Below the pieces are notes generated by a model. The model was not told the DNA's origin, searched no databases, and was given only the letters and a program-made list of their open reading frames with translations. A stretch of 64,000 nt of DNA, from assembly GCA_021776785.1 (NCBI GenBank), contig JAJFFF010000022.1, positions 20,806 to 84,805 of the forward strand, read 5' to 3'. Made by a program: the position numbers and the translations under genes. The DNA is from Planctomycetota bacterium. GTDB lineage: Bacteria > Planctomycetota > PLA2. This document shows positions 44,445 to 52,777 of the stretch, piece after piece. The first letter of the stretch is position 1; every line of letters starts with the position of its first letter.

Positions 44445-44540
44445 AAAGTGCGGCGCAAATGCCGCATCGCGACGATGTAAATGACTTTCACAAAAACAGT
44501 TACAACGAAAAAAATCCAACCTGGTACCGCCTTGGGGTGG
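44445..44540 (+). repeat. Dispersed 95-bp repeat, copy D
   Basis: The hairpin head GTGCGGC-GCAAAT-GCCGCAT (44448-44467) has one changed base in the last stem pair. About 40 variable bases and the tail GAAAAAAATCCAACCT, GGTACCGCCTTGGGG follow. Unlike copies A-C it lies 5' of a gene: its tail ends 33 bp before the ATG of membrane protein paralogue 3. Confidence 0.85.
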
Positions 44541-44572
44541 CGTGGGTACCGCGTCGTGCAGGCGCGCCTTTG

Positions 44573-45382
44573 ATGAGTTCTCGTCGTTCGCGACCTCGCC
44601 GGTTGGAGTTTTTTCTCGCGCCGTTGTTGGGTGATGGCCTGTGGATGTGGAAGTCTCACCTCCTGCGGTTTTTGCTGTACGCCGCAGGCGCTTCGATTCC
44701 GTATGCGCTCTTTGTCCTCGGTGGACCCAAGCGCTTTGTCGAGACCCGGCCGTTTTACGCCGGTGTGCCGGACTTCGCGTATCCGCGGAGCCTTATGTTT
44801 TTTTGGACGACATCGTTTTGGACGCAACTCACGGGGATGGGCGTGCAGGCGCTAGCTGTTCACTTCTTGTTTCGTCCCGGCGCAGAGGAAACGCGGGGGG
44901 AGCGGCCGACGCGGTCCCGCAGGCGCGCTTTGTTTTCGTTGGCTTGGATCGTTGCGGCGGGCGTCGGATTCTCGATCGTGTGTCAGGTCGCGTTGATGAT
45001 CGCCTGGCTGTGCGGATGGTTTCCCGATGAAGGCCTCGTCGTTGTTTTGAGTCGGATCCTGCACGCGCTCGCTTGGGTGCCGCTGTGGTGTGCGGTACCC
45101 GTCGCGTTGTTGGAGCGGACCGGCCCCGTGCGGCGCAGCTGGGTCCTGGTTCGTGGGCGTCTTCTCCACGTGTTCATCGTTGTCTTCTCATTGGGCATCG
45201 TCCAAGAATTCGCGCGGGGGTACGACACGCCGTTTCAAACGACCGAGGTCAACGAGTGGTTTGAGTTTGTCTCTACGATCGCGATCGCATCGTTTGCGGG
45301 TGTGCTCGGTGCGGTTGGCTACCAACGCCTTCGTCTCGAACACGAGGGTGTTGACGTGGCGGGAATCGAACGGGTGTTTTGA
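44573..45382 (+). CDS. Integral membrane protein, paralogue 3
   Basis: From ATG 44573 the protein has 269 residues and about six helices (FLLYAAGASIPYALFVLGG, LMFFWTTSFWTQLTGMGVQA, LFSLAWIVAAGVGFSIVCQVAL, LHALAWVPLWCAVPVALLE, VFIVVFSLGIVQEF, TIAIASFAGVLGAVGYQRL). The basic loop VRRSWVLVRGRLL lies at the same place as in paralogues 1 and 2, and the N-terminal GDGLWMWKSHLL matches their G-x-G-x-x-x-W element. The family is unrecognised and the function unknown. Repeat copy D lies just upstream and the 160-bp tandem repeat just downstream. Confidence 0.8.
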   Translation: MSSRRSRPRRLEFFLAPLLGDGLWMWKSHLLRFLLYAAGASIPYALFVLGGPKRFVETRPFYAGVPDFAYPRSLMFFWTTSFWTQLTGMGVQALAVHFLFRPGAEETRGERPTRSRRRALFSLAWIVAAGVGFSIVCQVALMIAWLCGWFPDEGLVVVLSRILHALAWVPLWCAVPVALLERTGPVRRSWVLVRGRLLHVFIVVFSLGIVQEFARGYDTPFQTTEVNEWFEFVSTIAIASFAGVLGAVGYQRLRLEHEGVDVAGIERVF

Positions 45383-45399
45383 CGTCCTTGCCGTGCTAA

Positions 45400-45866
45400 G
45401 TGCTTGGAATAGCGAGAGCGAGGAATCGGAGTCGAGATCCAGGAGCGAACCGCAGCTGTAGCAAGGCTACAGCGAGGATTGGCGACGCAGAGATCGGCTT
45501 CGAGGCCCGCTCGTAGCCCATGTGACTTTTTCAATGGGCTGCTGGCAGCCCGTTGAAGAAGTGCTTGGAATAGCGAGAGTGAGGAATCGGAGTCGAGATC
45601 CAGGAGCGAACCGCAGCTGTAGCAACGCTACAGCGAGGATTGGCGACGAAGAGATCGGCTTCGAGGCCCGCTCGTAGCCCATGTGACTTTTTCATTGGGC
45701 TGCTAAAGCCCGTTGAAGAAGTGCTTGGAATAGCGAGAGCGAGAGATCGGAGTCGAGATCAAGGAGCGGACCACAGCTGTAGCAAGGCTACAGCGAGGAT
45801 TGGCGACGAAGAGATCGGCTTCGAGGCCCGCTCGCAGCCCATGTGACTTCTTCAATGGGCTGCTAA
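45400..45866 (+). repeat. Tandem repeat of three 160/161-bp units
   Basis: Units start GTGCTTGGAATAGCGAGAG at 45400, 45561 and 45721 and differ by only a few substitutions. Each contains the palindrome GCTGTAGC-AA(G/C)-GCTACAGC and ends in a long hairpin: ACTT(T/C)TTCAATGGGC pairs with GCCCGTTGAAGAAGT around an 8-nt loop. The third unit lacks the right half of the final hairpin and runs to the stop codon of the PKS gene. On the minus strand each unit is open and encodes the same peptide (starting KKSHGLRAGLEADLF), but I regard this as repeat DNA rather than a gene. Confidence 0.92.
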
Positions 45867-46927
45867 AGCAACAACGTCGCTTCAACCGCGAGGCCCGGCC
45901 CGAATCCGAGGGCTATGCACGGTCGCTTGGCGTTGGCTTCTTGGAGTGCTTTGAGGATGAACAGCACCGTCGGCGACGACATGTTGCCGTAGTTCGCTAG
46001 CACTTCGCGCGACCATCGCATGTCGTCTTCGCTGAGCGCGAGGGCTTTTTCGACCGCACTTAGGATCCGCGGTCCTCCTGGATGCACGGCCCACGATTTT
46101 ATGGCATGTCGTTTTACGCTGTGCTCGGCGAGCCACCCGTCCAGCCACGGCGCTAGGTGTTCCTCGATGCGTCGCGGAATGCTGGCCGACAGACCCATCT
46201 CGAAGCCGTGATCGCGGATGCGCCACTGCATCAAATCTTCGGTACTCGGCCACACGCACGCGCCGGTCGCTTCGATGCGCCACGCGTCGTTGGCGTCGTC
46301 ACTCGCCTCCACCAACGCCGCGGCGGCTCCGTCGCTAAACAGCGAGTTGGCGACCATGGGCTCCACTTCCGCACGGTAATCGTAGTGCAGGCTGCACAGT
46401 TCGACCGCGCAGACAAGCACGCGCGCTTTGCGCTCCGCGCGCACGATGGCCTGCGCCACGCGCAACCCGTTGAGGGCGCCGTGACACCCCATAAACCCAA
46501 TGTGCGTGCGTTGCGTCGTCGCCGGTAACTCCAGATGCCGAATCAACGCGACATCCACGCCGGGCGCTTGAAATCCGCTACACGACACGGTCACCAAATG
46601 CGTGAGCGCGCGGTCGTCGCCCAACGCTTGTTTCGCCGCGCGCAACGCCAGCGGCGCCGCTTCGCGTTCGTAGCGTTCCATACGTTCGCCGAGCGTCGGG
46701 CCGCGATCGTTTTTCTCGTGCGCGGGTTGGAAAAACTCCTGCCGTAGCGGATCGCCTTCCAACAACACGCTGTGTCGTTTTTCGATGCCGGAACGCCGAA
46801 ACAAAATCGGGATCAGTCGCTCTTGGCGTCCGGGCCACGCCGCGAGCGCGGCGGCCCACTTCGTAAACGTCTCCTGGTCCAAAGACTTGTCCGGTACGGC
46901 GACGCCGATCTTCGTGATCGTGGTCAT
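45863..46927 (-). CDS. Type III polyketide synthase (chalcone/stilbene synthase family)
   Basis: ATG 46927 gives 354 residues; a frame running back to 47872 is not coding before this. The catalytic triad is present: Cys148 in GFMGCHGALNGL, His282 in WAVHPGGPRIL and Asn315 in NYGNMSSPTVLF. The enzyme condenses a starter CoA/ACP ester with malonyl-CoA units to form pyrones, resorcinols or similar aromatics. It is the last gene of an operon (methyltransferase, flavoprotein, PKS) with 4-nt ATGA overlaps, a set known from srsABC-type phenolic lipid pathways. This suggests a methylated, oxidised alkylresorcinol, alkylpyrone or quinone product. The precise product is not predictable. Confidence 0.95.
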   Translation of the reverse strand: MTTITKIGVAVPDKSLDQETFTKWAAALAAWPGRQERLIPILFRRSGIEKRHSVLLEGDPLRQEFFQPAHEKNDRGPTLGERMERYEREAAPLALRAAKQALGDDRALTHLVTVSCSGFQAPGVDVALIRHLELPATTQRTHIGFMGCHGALNGLRVAQAIVRAERKARVLVCAVELCSLHYDYRAEVEPMVANSLFSDGAAAALVEASDDANDAWRIEATGACVWPSTEDLMQWRIRDHGFEMGLSASIPRRIEEHLAPWLDGWLAEHSVKRHAIKSWAVHPGGPRILSAVEKALALSEDDMRWSREVLANYGNMSSPTVLFILKALQEANAKRPCIALGFGPGLAVEATLLL

Positions 46928-48000
46928 CGTGCGCTCCCCAACGTGGCCGCGCGCACGAGCGGTTGTGCGATCCGCGGTGCACGTCGTAGGACGGCCACCG
47001 CAGCGGCGGTCACATGCGGGACCCGCAGTCCGTGGGTGAGCGCACGGCACACACGTTGGCGTTTGCCGACCGTCGTCTTGTAGGCGCGCTCCCACGCGGC
47101 GCCCGCTTCGGGCCGCCACGCGCGCGCCGCGATGGGGGCGAGTGCGCGCGCTCCCGCCAGCGCCCACGCGATCCCCTCGCCGGTGAACGGTTCGACGTAC
47201 CCCGCCGCGTCGCCCACCAAAAACAGGCGGTCGCCGTGTCGTTGACAGGGCGTTTTCGTCAGCGCTGGCGTTGCGCTCCACGCCCGCGTTGCGGTGAGTG
47301 GCGGCAGACCGGCTCGGACAAGAATCTGTTGCACGGCGTGCGCTATGCCACCCGACTGCCGAACGAGCGCGGGCGCCAGCGCGGCGGCGATGTCGCATCG
47401 TCCGTCTTCGGTTTGGGCAAAGCCGACGTATCCGTGCCGTCCGCACACCATGTCGATGGCGTCCGGTGTGCAAAACGCGGGAGCGTGTTCGAGAAACGTC
47501 TGCGCGCCGATGCGTGAGCGCGGCGCGGTGCGTGTGGTGATGTCGGGCTGTGCATTCGCAAGACCGCCCGCCGCTACGACGACGTCGGCGCGCTCGATGC
47601 GCCCGTCGACAGCGACCGCGCCCGGCCCCACTCGTTGCGCGCGTTGTCCGGTGCGGAGAGTCACGCCGCGTTCGCGGGCGGCTTCGACCAACATCTGATC
47701 GAATGCTGCGCGCGTGACGCCGATTCCGGCCGGAATCGAGACGTGCGCGGGCGCGCCTCCGCCGTGCAGCACGAGGCGTGAGAGCACCGGCGCATGAAGT
47801 GCGGCGACGTTTTTCGCGAGTCCGAGTGCGTCGAGTTCGCGGAGCGCGCTTGCGTTCACACAGCCGCCGCACACCTTGTCACGCGGAAAGGTATGGCGTT
47901 CGAGCAACAACACGCGGCGGCCGCGGCCGTTGAGGCCGAGAGCCGTGGCCGCACCCGCCGGGCCCGCGCCGATGACGATCGCATCCCACGTCATCCTCAT
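46924..48000 (-). CDS. FAD-dependent oxidoreductase (geranylgeranyl reductase/hydroxylase-like)
   Basis: ATG 48000 was chosen because its ATGA overlaps the methyltransferase stop; ATG 48012 is an alternative. The 358-residue protein has the dinucleotide-binding GAGPAGAATA motif near the N-terminus, ERHTFPRDKVCGGCVN (the 'FPRDKxCGG' signature of the geranylgeranyl reductase/PHBH superfamily) and LVGDAAGYVEPFTGEGIAWAL near the C-terminus. It probably hydroxylates or reduces the polyketide made by the neighbouring type III PKS, by analogy with SrsC-type flavoproteins. It overlaps the PKS gene by 4 nt. Confidence 0.92.
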   Translation of the reverse strand: MRMTWDAIVIGAGPAGAATALGLNGRGRRVLLLERHTFPRDKVCGGCVNASALRELDALGLAKNVAALHAPVLSRLVLHGGGAPAHVSIPAGIGVTRAAFDQMLVEAARERGVTLRTGQRAQRVGPGAVAVDGRIERADVVVAAGGLANAQPDITTRTAPRSRIGAQTFLEHAPAFCTPDAIDMVCGRHGYVGFAQTEDGRCDIAAALAPALVRQSGGIAHAVQQILVRAGLPPLTATRAWSATPALTKTPCQRHGDRLFLVGDAAGYVEPFTGEGIAWALAGARALAPIAARAWRPEAGAAWERAYKTTVGKRQRVCRALTHGLRVPHVTAAAVAVLRRAPRIAQPLVRAATLGSAR

Positions 48001-48689
48001 GGGCGCTCCCATGTCAGCACCATGCGGAACGGCCAGCGCCGTTTTATGTGCGCGTGCTCCAACCCGGCGCGGCGTGCGAGTTCCCGCAGTTCTCTCTCTG
48101 TGAACGCGTTGCCGACCGAGAGCACGGCGTCCTCATGGACGACCGCGCTGCGCGTGACCACGCGCGGAACCGCGGCCGCCAGCCACGCACCGCGCCGGCA
48201 CCGACGCAGGTCGCTTACGACGGCAAACGGTGCGTCCCGCAGCCGGGCGAGCAGCGCCACCGCGTCGTCTTCAGGAAGGTGATGCAAAAAAAGCGAGTTC
48301 ACGTACGCGTCGTAACCCGCGGGCCACGCGTCGGACAAGACGTCGCACTCAAAAAAATGCACGTTGTCGTCGGCGCGGTCGCGCGCCACGGCCAGCGCGT
48401 GCGTGCTGATGTCGCACCCGTGCACCGTGAGGTCGAGCCCCGCCTTGCGTGCGCGGTGGGTCAACGCCACGGGAAGATCGCCGCTTCCGGTTGCTAAGTC
48501 GAGGACGCGGAGCGGTCGACGTTGCGCGCGCGCCCAGGCAAAGAGCGGGGCGGCGATCAGGCGCGTGCTGCCCGCCAACCGGTTGAGGCGCGCGAGGCCG
48601 CGCAGCGCTTCGGTGTGCTCGTCGCGCGGCAACGACGGTTCGTCCATCCGTTCCGGGCGCAACCTCCGTTTCGCGAGCGAGTGAGTCAC
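47997..48689 (-). CDS. Class I SAM-dependent methyltransferase
   Basis: The 230-residue protein carries motif I VLDLATGSGDLPVAL, an acidic post-I residue (VHGCDISTHAL), FFECDVL and NSLFLHHLPEDD (motif IV/post). This is the UbiE-like/Methyltransf_25 layout. It is first in the operon with the flavoprotein and the type III PKS, so the substrate is presumably the phenolic or pyrone product, as for SrsB-type enzymes, though methylation of a carboxyl, hydroxyl or ring carbon cannot be distinguished. The tail LTWERP at the C-terminus is followed by an ATGA overlap with the flavoprotein gene. Confidence 0.92.
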   Translation of the reverse strand: MTHSLAKRRLRPERMDEPSLPRDEHTEALRGLARLNRLAGSTRLIAAPLFAWARAQRRPLRVLDLATGSGDLPVALTHRARKAGLDLTVHGCDISTHALAVARDRADDNVHFFECDVLSDAWPAGYDAYVNSLFLHHLPEDDAVALLARLRDAPFAVVSDLRRCRRGAWLAAAVPRVVTRSAVVHEDAVLSVGNAFTERELRELARRAGLEHAHIKRRWPFRMVLTWERP

Positions 48690-48800
48690 GTGCGCAGCGT
48701 AACCCCGCCCGCATGAAGAGAAGCGGAAACGTGGACAGACTCGCTCGATTTCAGGTTCGCCATTGTTTCATCGCGTTGTTGGGCGCGTACAATCCCGCCC

Positions 48801-50561
48801 GTGACGCGTCCGATCCTCGTAACCTCCGCACTTCCTTACGCCAACGGGCAGCCCCACTTCGGCCATCTGGTCGGGGCGTATCTGCCCGCCGACGTGTTCG
48901 TGCGCTATCACCGGATGATCGGCAGCGATGTCCTCTATATCTGCGGCACCGACGATCACGGCGTCGCTAACACGCTTGCGGCGGAAAAAGAAGGCGTCCC
49001 GTATCGCGAGTTTGTGCAGCGCGGCTGGGATGTGTGGAACGACGTCTGCGGCCAGCTCGGCATTTCGTTCGATAACTTCTCGCAGACCTGTCGCGAGGTG
49101 CCGCATTACGCCCTCGCGCAGGAGTTCTTTTTGCGCTGTAAGAAGAGCGGCCATATCGTGCGCCGCGACATCGAACAGCTGTACTCGCCCAAGACCAACC
49201 GGTTTCTCGCGGACCGTTACGTGGTGGGCGAGTGTTATGTCTGCGGCCACGATGATGCGCGCGGCGACGAGTGCCCGAAGTGCGGTTCGTGGTTGGAGGC
49301 CAACCGCCTCAAGAACCCGCGCAGTCGCACCGACCCCGAAGACAAGTTAGAACTTCGCGCCGCCTGGCAGTTTGAGTTGGACCTCAAGCCGTTCTCGGAA
49401 GATCCACTCGTCAAGCCGTGGCTCACGGAGTTTCGCAAAGGACTAAAGACCAACGTGTCCAAGTTCGTCTTCGAGAAAATGATCGAGGGCGAGGGACTTG
49501 AGTCGCGCCCGATCACGCGCGATCTGCCCTGGGGCGTGCCGGTGCCCAACGTCGATCTCGACGGGCAGCCGATCGAGGACGTGGACGGCAAAGTGCTCTA
49601 TGTCTGGTTCGATGCGCCGATCGGCTACATCTCCTCGACGATGGAGTGGGCCGAGCGCGAGAACAAGGACTGGCGCCGCTACTGGATTCGTAAGGACGGC
49701 GAGGACGGCGCGCGGCTCGTTCACTTCATCGGCAAAGACAACATCGCGTTTCACTGCATCGTGTTTCCCTCGATGCTCGCGTGGCAACAGGTTGACGGCG
49801 ACTACTCGCTCACCGGTCCCGGCAAGGGCGAACAATACGTGTTGCCGGAGAACGTACCCGCCAACGAGTTCTTCAACCTAGAAGGCAAGAAGTTCTCGAA
49901 GAGCGATCAGTGGACGATCGACATCGGACCGTTCATCGAAAAGTACGGCGTTGATCGCACGCGCTATTACCTGATTGCGGCGATGCCCGAAACGTCGGAC
50001 TCCGACTTCATCTGGCGTGACTTTAAGGCGCGCAACGACAAGCTTGCGAACGCGTTTGGAAACTTCGCATCGCGCATCCTGAAGTTTGTGGCGAAACACT
50101 TCGACAACCGCGTCCCCGCGCTCGGCAGCGAGACGCTGGACCGCGTTACGAACGAAGTGCGCACGCGCACCGAAGCGATGGCGCGGGCGATTGAGGAATA
50201 TCGTTTTCGCAACGCTTTGGACGAGTTCCTAGGGTTGGCCGAAGACGGCAATCAGTTTCTGCAAGACACTCAACCGTGGCAACTCCGTAAGACCGATCTC
50301 GCGGCGTGCGGCGCGGCGTTGCACCAAGCCCTGCAATACCTGCCCGCGCTCAGCGCGTTGGCCCAACCGTTTGTGCCTGGGCTGGCGGCTTCCCTTCGAA
50401 CCCAGCTCAACCTCGCACCGCGTGGCGCCGGCCCGTTGCTGCCGTCGGAGCGGTTAGCCGAGGGCCACGCGTTGGGCGAAGCGTCGGTGTTGGTCGCCAA
50501 GATCCCCGACGAAGTCATCGCGAGCGAGTTGGAAGCGTTGCGCGGGACGCCGGAAGACTAA
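48801..50561 (+). CDS. metG: Methionyl-tRNA synthetase
   Basis: The 586-residue class I synthetase from GTG 48801 charges tRNA-Met. The HIGH motif is HFGH (19-22), the zinc-binding knuckle is CYVCGHDDARGDECPKCG (about 145-162) and the KMSKS motif is KFSKS (364-368). The anticodon-binding helical domain follows. It lacks the C-terminal EMAP-II/tRNA-binding extension found in some longer MetRS. It is divergent from the PKS operon and convergent with the FecR-like gene. There is no other copy in the window. Confidence 0.97.
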   Translation: MTRPILVTSALPYANGQPHFGHLVGAYLPADVFVRYHRMIGSDVLYICGTDDHGVANTLAAEKEGVPYREFVQRGWDVWNDVCGQLGISFDNFSQTCREVPHYALAQEFFLRCKKSGHIVRRDIEQLYSPKTNRFLADRYVVGECYVCGHDDARGDECPKCGSWLEANRLKNPRSRTDPEDKLELRAAWQFELDLKPFSEDPLVKPWLTEFRKGLKTNVSKFVFEKMIEGEGLESRPITRDLPWGVPVPNVDLDGQPIEDVDGKVLYVWFDAPIGYISSTMEWAERENKDWRRYWIRKDGEDGARLVHFIGKDNIAFHCIVFPSMLAWQQVDGDYSLTGPGKGEQYVLPENVPANEFFNLEGKKFSKSDQWTIDIGPFIEKYGVDRTRYYLIAAMPETSDSDFIWRDFKARNDKLANAFGNFASRILKFVAKHFDNRVPALGSETLDRVTNEVRTRTEAMARAIEEYRFRNALDEFLGLAEDGNQFLQDTQPWQLRKTDLAACGAALHQALQYLPALSALAQPFVPGLAASLRTQLNLAPRGAGPLLPSERLAEGHALGEASVLVAKIPDEVIASELEALRGTPED

Positions 50562-50574
50562 GTCTCCGCCTGGA

Positions 50575-50626
50575 AGCCCGAGAAGCTGAAAAGCCCGGGA
50601 AGCTGAGAAGCCCGGGAGGCCTGAGA
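50575..50626 (+). repeat. Short 17-bp tandem repeat between convergent genes
   Basis: Three units AAGCCCG(A/G)GAAGCTGA(A/G), the last with one insertion (GAGGCCTGAG), fill the gap between metG and the FecR-like gene. No terminator hairpin is obvious. It may be a simple slippage product. Confidence 0.7.
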
Positions 50627-50651
50627 AATGGCCCGGCGCGCCGTGCGCGTA

Positions 50652-51854
50652 CTACCGCTGGGGCGTAAACAGGCGCGCGTGCGTCTCGGCGATGACTTGC
50701 GGCGACTCCGACTCGATGCGGAGCACAGGGCCCTTGCCCAACGTGTGCAGCGGAATGCGGACTCGCAGTCGCTCGCCTTTTACGACCGCGAGCTTGCGCG
50801 GGGCGCCTTCGCCAAACGAGACGCGAATCACGCCTGTGTGGTTGGGCAACACGCTTAGATAGAGCAGTGCTCCCGCCGGCGCGTCGATCGGCGCCGAAAC
50901 GCCCGGCTTCTGGAACTCGACGACGGTAACGGTCTCGGTCGCGCCGTACACCAACTCGAAGTACCAATCCAAGTTGACGCGGTTATACCGAATCAGCGAC
51001 GTGATCGGCTCGCGTGCGCAGGCCGACGGAAGGCGTGAACCTTCCGGAATCCGAAACGTGTCTTGGTTCGCCTGCTTGAGCTCAAGCGTGCCGCGGAAAC
51101 AAAGCGCGTCCGACTCCGTGGTGCGAAGCATCGATGCGCCGGACTTTTGTTCGAGCAACAAGTCCGTGCCGTGCACAGCCATGTGGACGGGGCGCGACCC
51201 GACGACGACGCAGAGCGAGCCGCGCATCAAGCGCAGGGCCGCATCGCCGTTGTCGTGGCGTCGCACGCGCACATCCGTGAACGGGGCGGCAAACGCAACG
51301 CCGCCGTGGGGGAGGTCGATGCGCGCGGCATCCGTTGTACGGATCTCGCTCTCGCTCGGAACCGGTTGACCAGCGGCCAACGGAAACTCCTGCGTCGATC
51401 CGACCGAAGCGACGGTCGCCTCGCCGGCGCGCAACGTGTACGCCTCTCCGATGCCGTGGTCGCGGCTCGCGCCCGCGGCGTCAGTTTCCTCCGGCAGGAG
51501 ATAACCGTGCGCCATGTCCGGCTCGTAAATCACGCGCGGAGCGTGTCCGTTGCCCTGCGTAATCAGCAGCGTGAACCCGATGGCAAGCACGGCAGCGATC
51601 GCCAGCGCCGGCTTGAGCCAACGCATGGTCGTAATTTTGCCGCGCGGCTCCGTTTCCCAACCCAACGAGGCGGCTTCGCGAATCAAGCCCATCGCGGCGA
51701 CGATGCTGTCGCGTTCGTGCGCGCGCGGCGATGCCGGTTGCGCCGCCAACTCGGCTTCGATGGCCTCCGCCTCTTGGGGCGTCAGTTCACCGAGGACGAA
51801 ATCGAGGAGCTGGTCGCGCTCGGGCGCACGCGGGCTTTTTTGGCGCTCCCTCAT
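50652..51854 (-). CDS. FecR-like anti-sigma/signal-transducing membrane protein (module 4 partner)
   Basis: The 400-residue protein overlaps ECF gene 4 by 4 nt. Residues 1-65 are the cytoplasmic anti-sigma-like part (LLDFVLGELTPQEAEAIEAELAAQP), without a Cys/His zinc set. A single helix follows (about 80-99, PALAIAAVLAIGFTLLI). The outer part resembles FecR (DGSEVRTTDAARIDLPHGGV-like segment SEIRTTDAARIDLPHGGVA, then RLMRGSLCVVV and VHGTDLLLEQ), followed by a beta-rich tail. It should hold the ECF factor inactive and release it upon an outer signal. No TonB receptor is nearby, so the signal is unknown. Confidence 0.85.
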   Translation of the reverse strand: MRERQKSPRAPERDQLLDFVLGELTPQEAEAIEAELAAQPASPRAHERDSIVAAMGLIREAASLGWETEPRGKITTMRWLKPALAIAAVLAIGFTLLITQGNGHAPRVIYEPDMAHGYLLPEETDAAGASRDHGIGEAYTLRAGEATVASVGSTQEFPLAAGQPVPSESEIRTTDAARIDLPHGGVAFAAPFTDVRVRRHDNGDAALRLMRGSLCVVVGSRPVHMAVHGTDLLLEQKSGASMLRTTESDALCFRGTLELKQANQDTFRIPEGSRLPSACAREPITSLIRYNRVNLDWYFELVYGATETVTVVEFQKPGVSAPIDAPAGALLYLSVLPNHTGVIRVSFGEGAPRKLAVVKGERLRVRIPLHTLGKGPVLRIESESPQVIAETHARLFTPQR

Positions 51855-52399
51855 CGGAGGTGCTCCAGTCGGCGCGCGACCGCGTCCAAAGCTTCACGCA
51901 CCCAAAACGCGACGGTTCCCAACGGTGCGTCGAGCGCGGCAGCGATCTCGCGATACGTCAATCCTTCGACGATCTTCATTTCGACCGCCGCCCGCCGGTG
52001 GTCCGGCAGCTTCGCGAGTTCTCGGCGGACCGCCACCATGAGGTCGTTGCGCTCCGCCAGTCGTGCTGGGTCCATCGCCGTTCGTTCCGGGAGGCCGTCG
52101 AGGTCGGGAATCCCCGATCCGTCCGCGACCGATCCACTCGCACCGGTCGCGGCGTGCGCGAGCGGATCGCGTCGTCGGCGGCGGAGGTGGTCGATGCACG
52201 AGTTGCGAGCAATCGCATAGATCCACGTGCTAAACGGGCGTGACTGGTCATATCGTTCCAGGTGACGAAACGCCTTGGTGTACACCTCCTGCATCACGTC
52301 CTGCGCTTGATGCGCGTCTCGAACGCGAACAGAGATGAACCGCAACAAGCCCGGCCGGATCTCCAGGTAGTACCTTTCGAAGGCTTCGATCTCGAGCAA
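51851..52399 (-). CDS. ECF sigma factor (module 4)
   Basis: The 182-residue protein starts at TTG 52399, the only start before region 2. Region 2 reads LRFISVRVRDAHQAQDVMQEVYTKAFRHLERY and FSTWIYAIARNSCIDHLRR. Region 4 reads LAKLPDHRRAAVEMKIVEGLTYREIAAALDAPLGTVAFWVREAL. It precedes the FecR-like gene with an ATGA overlap. The 378-bp region upstream should contain its promoter. As with modules 1 to 3, the nearby genes are envelope proteins. Confidence 0.94.
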   Translation of the reverse strand: MLEIEAFERYYLEIRPGLLRFISVRVRDAHQAQDVMQEVYTKAFRHLERYDQSRPFSTWIYAIARNSCIDHLRRRRRDPLAHAATGASGSVADGSGIPDLDGLPERTAMDPARLAERNDLMVAVRRELAKLPDHRRAAVEMKIVEGLTYREIAAALDAPLGTVAFWVREALDAVARRLEHLR

Positions 52400-52777
52400 G
52401 TTGGTCTCGGCTTACCGCCATCCTGAGGCTAATACGCCCAGGAGGCAGGGGTTTTTGACACGGAATTGCGGCGCTGGGCGGGGATTTTGCCTGCAGTCGC
52501 CTGCGAGGCGGGTCCCGTCGGACTCGGATGCGACGCCCAGGCCGAATTTCTCGCGCCGGACGAACGCAGGAATCGTCGAAGCGGGGCCCGGTCGGTAGCC
52601 CACCCGCCGACAGGCCCGCGACACCCTCAGGTGCCCACGATCCCGGATCAGCGGGGATGCGCTCGTAAACCAGGCCGCGCTCCCACGATTCTGTGCCCCC
52701 ATGTGGGGGCCCCCTTAGTCTATCGGGCGCCTTGGCAGACTCCATACACTAACTGCCCCAAGTTCCCGACTTTGCCC
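52400..52777. other. 378-bp divergent intergenic region
   Basis: This separates ECF factor 4 (leftward) from the ResB-like gene (rightward). No family-like translation was found in any frame. A CCCCCAT-GTGGGGG hairpin lies at about 52696-52710. Promoters for both directions should be here, but no consensus was recognised. Confidence 0.5.

Noticed and set aside
45400..45866. CRISPR array
   Set aside because: Units are contiguous 160/161-bp near-identical copies with no short repeats separated by unique spacers and no cas genes.
46928..47872. N-terminal extension of the PKS frame
   Set aside because: It overlaps the flavoprotein gene in another frame, is Arg-rich and adds nothing to a complete PKS.
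48713..48800. Leader or riboswitch before metG
   Set aside because: Only 88 bp with no T-box or SAM-riboswitch conserved elements visible.
52466..52777. N-terminal extension of the ResB-like protein
   Set aside because: The translation before ATG 52778 is low-quality and not membrane-like, while the helix begins right after 52778.
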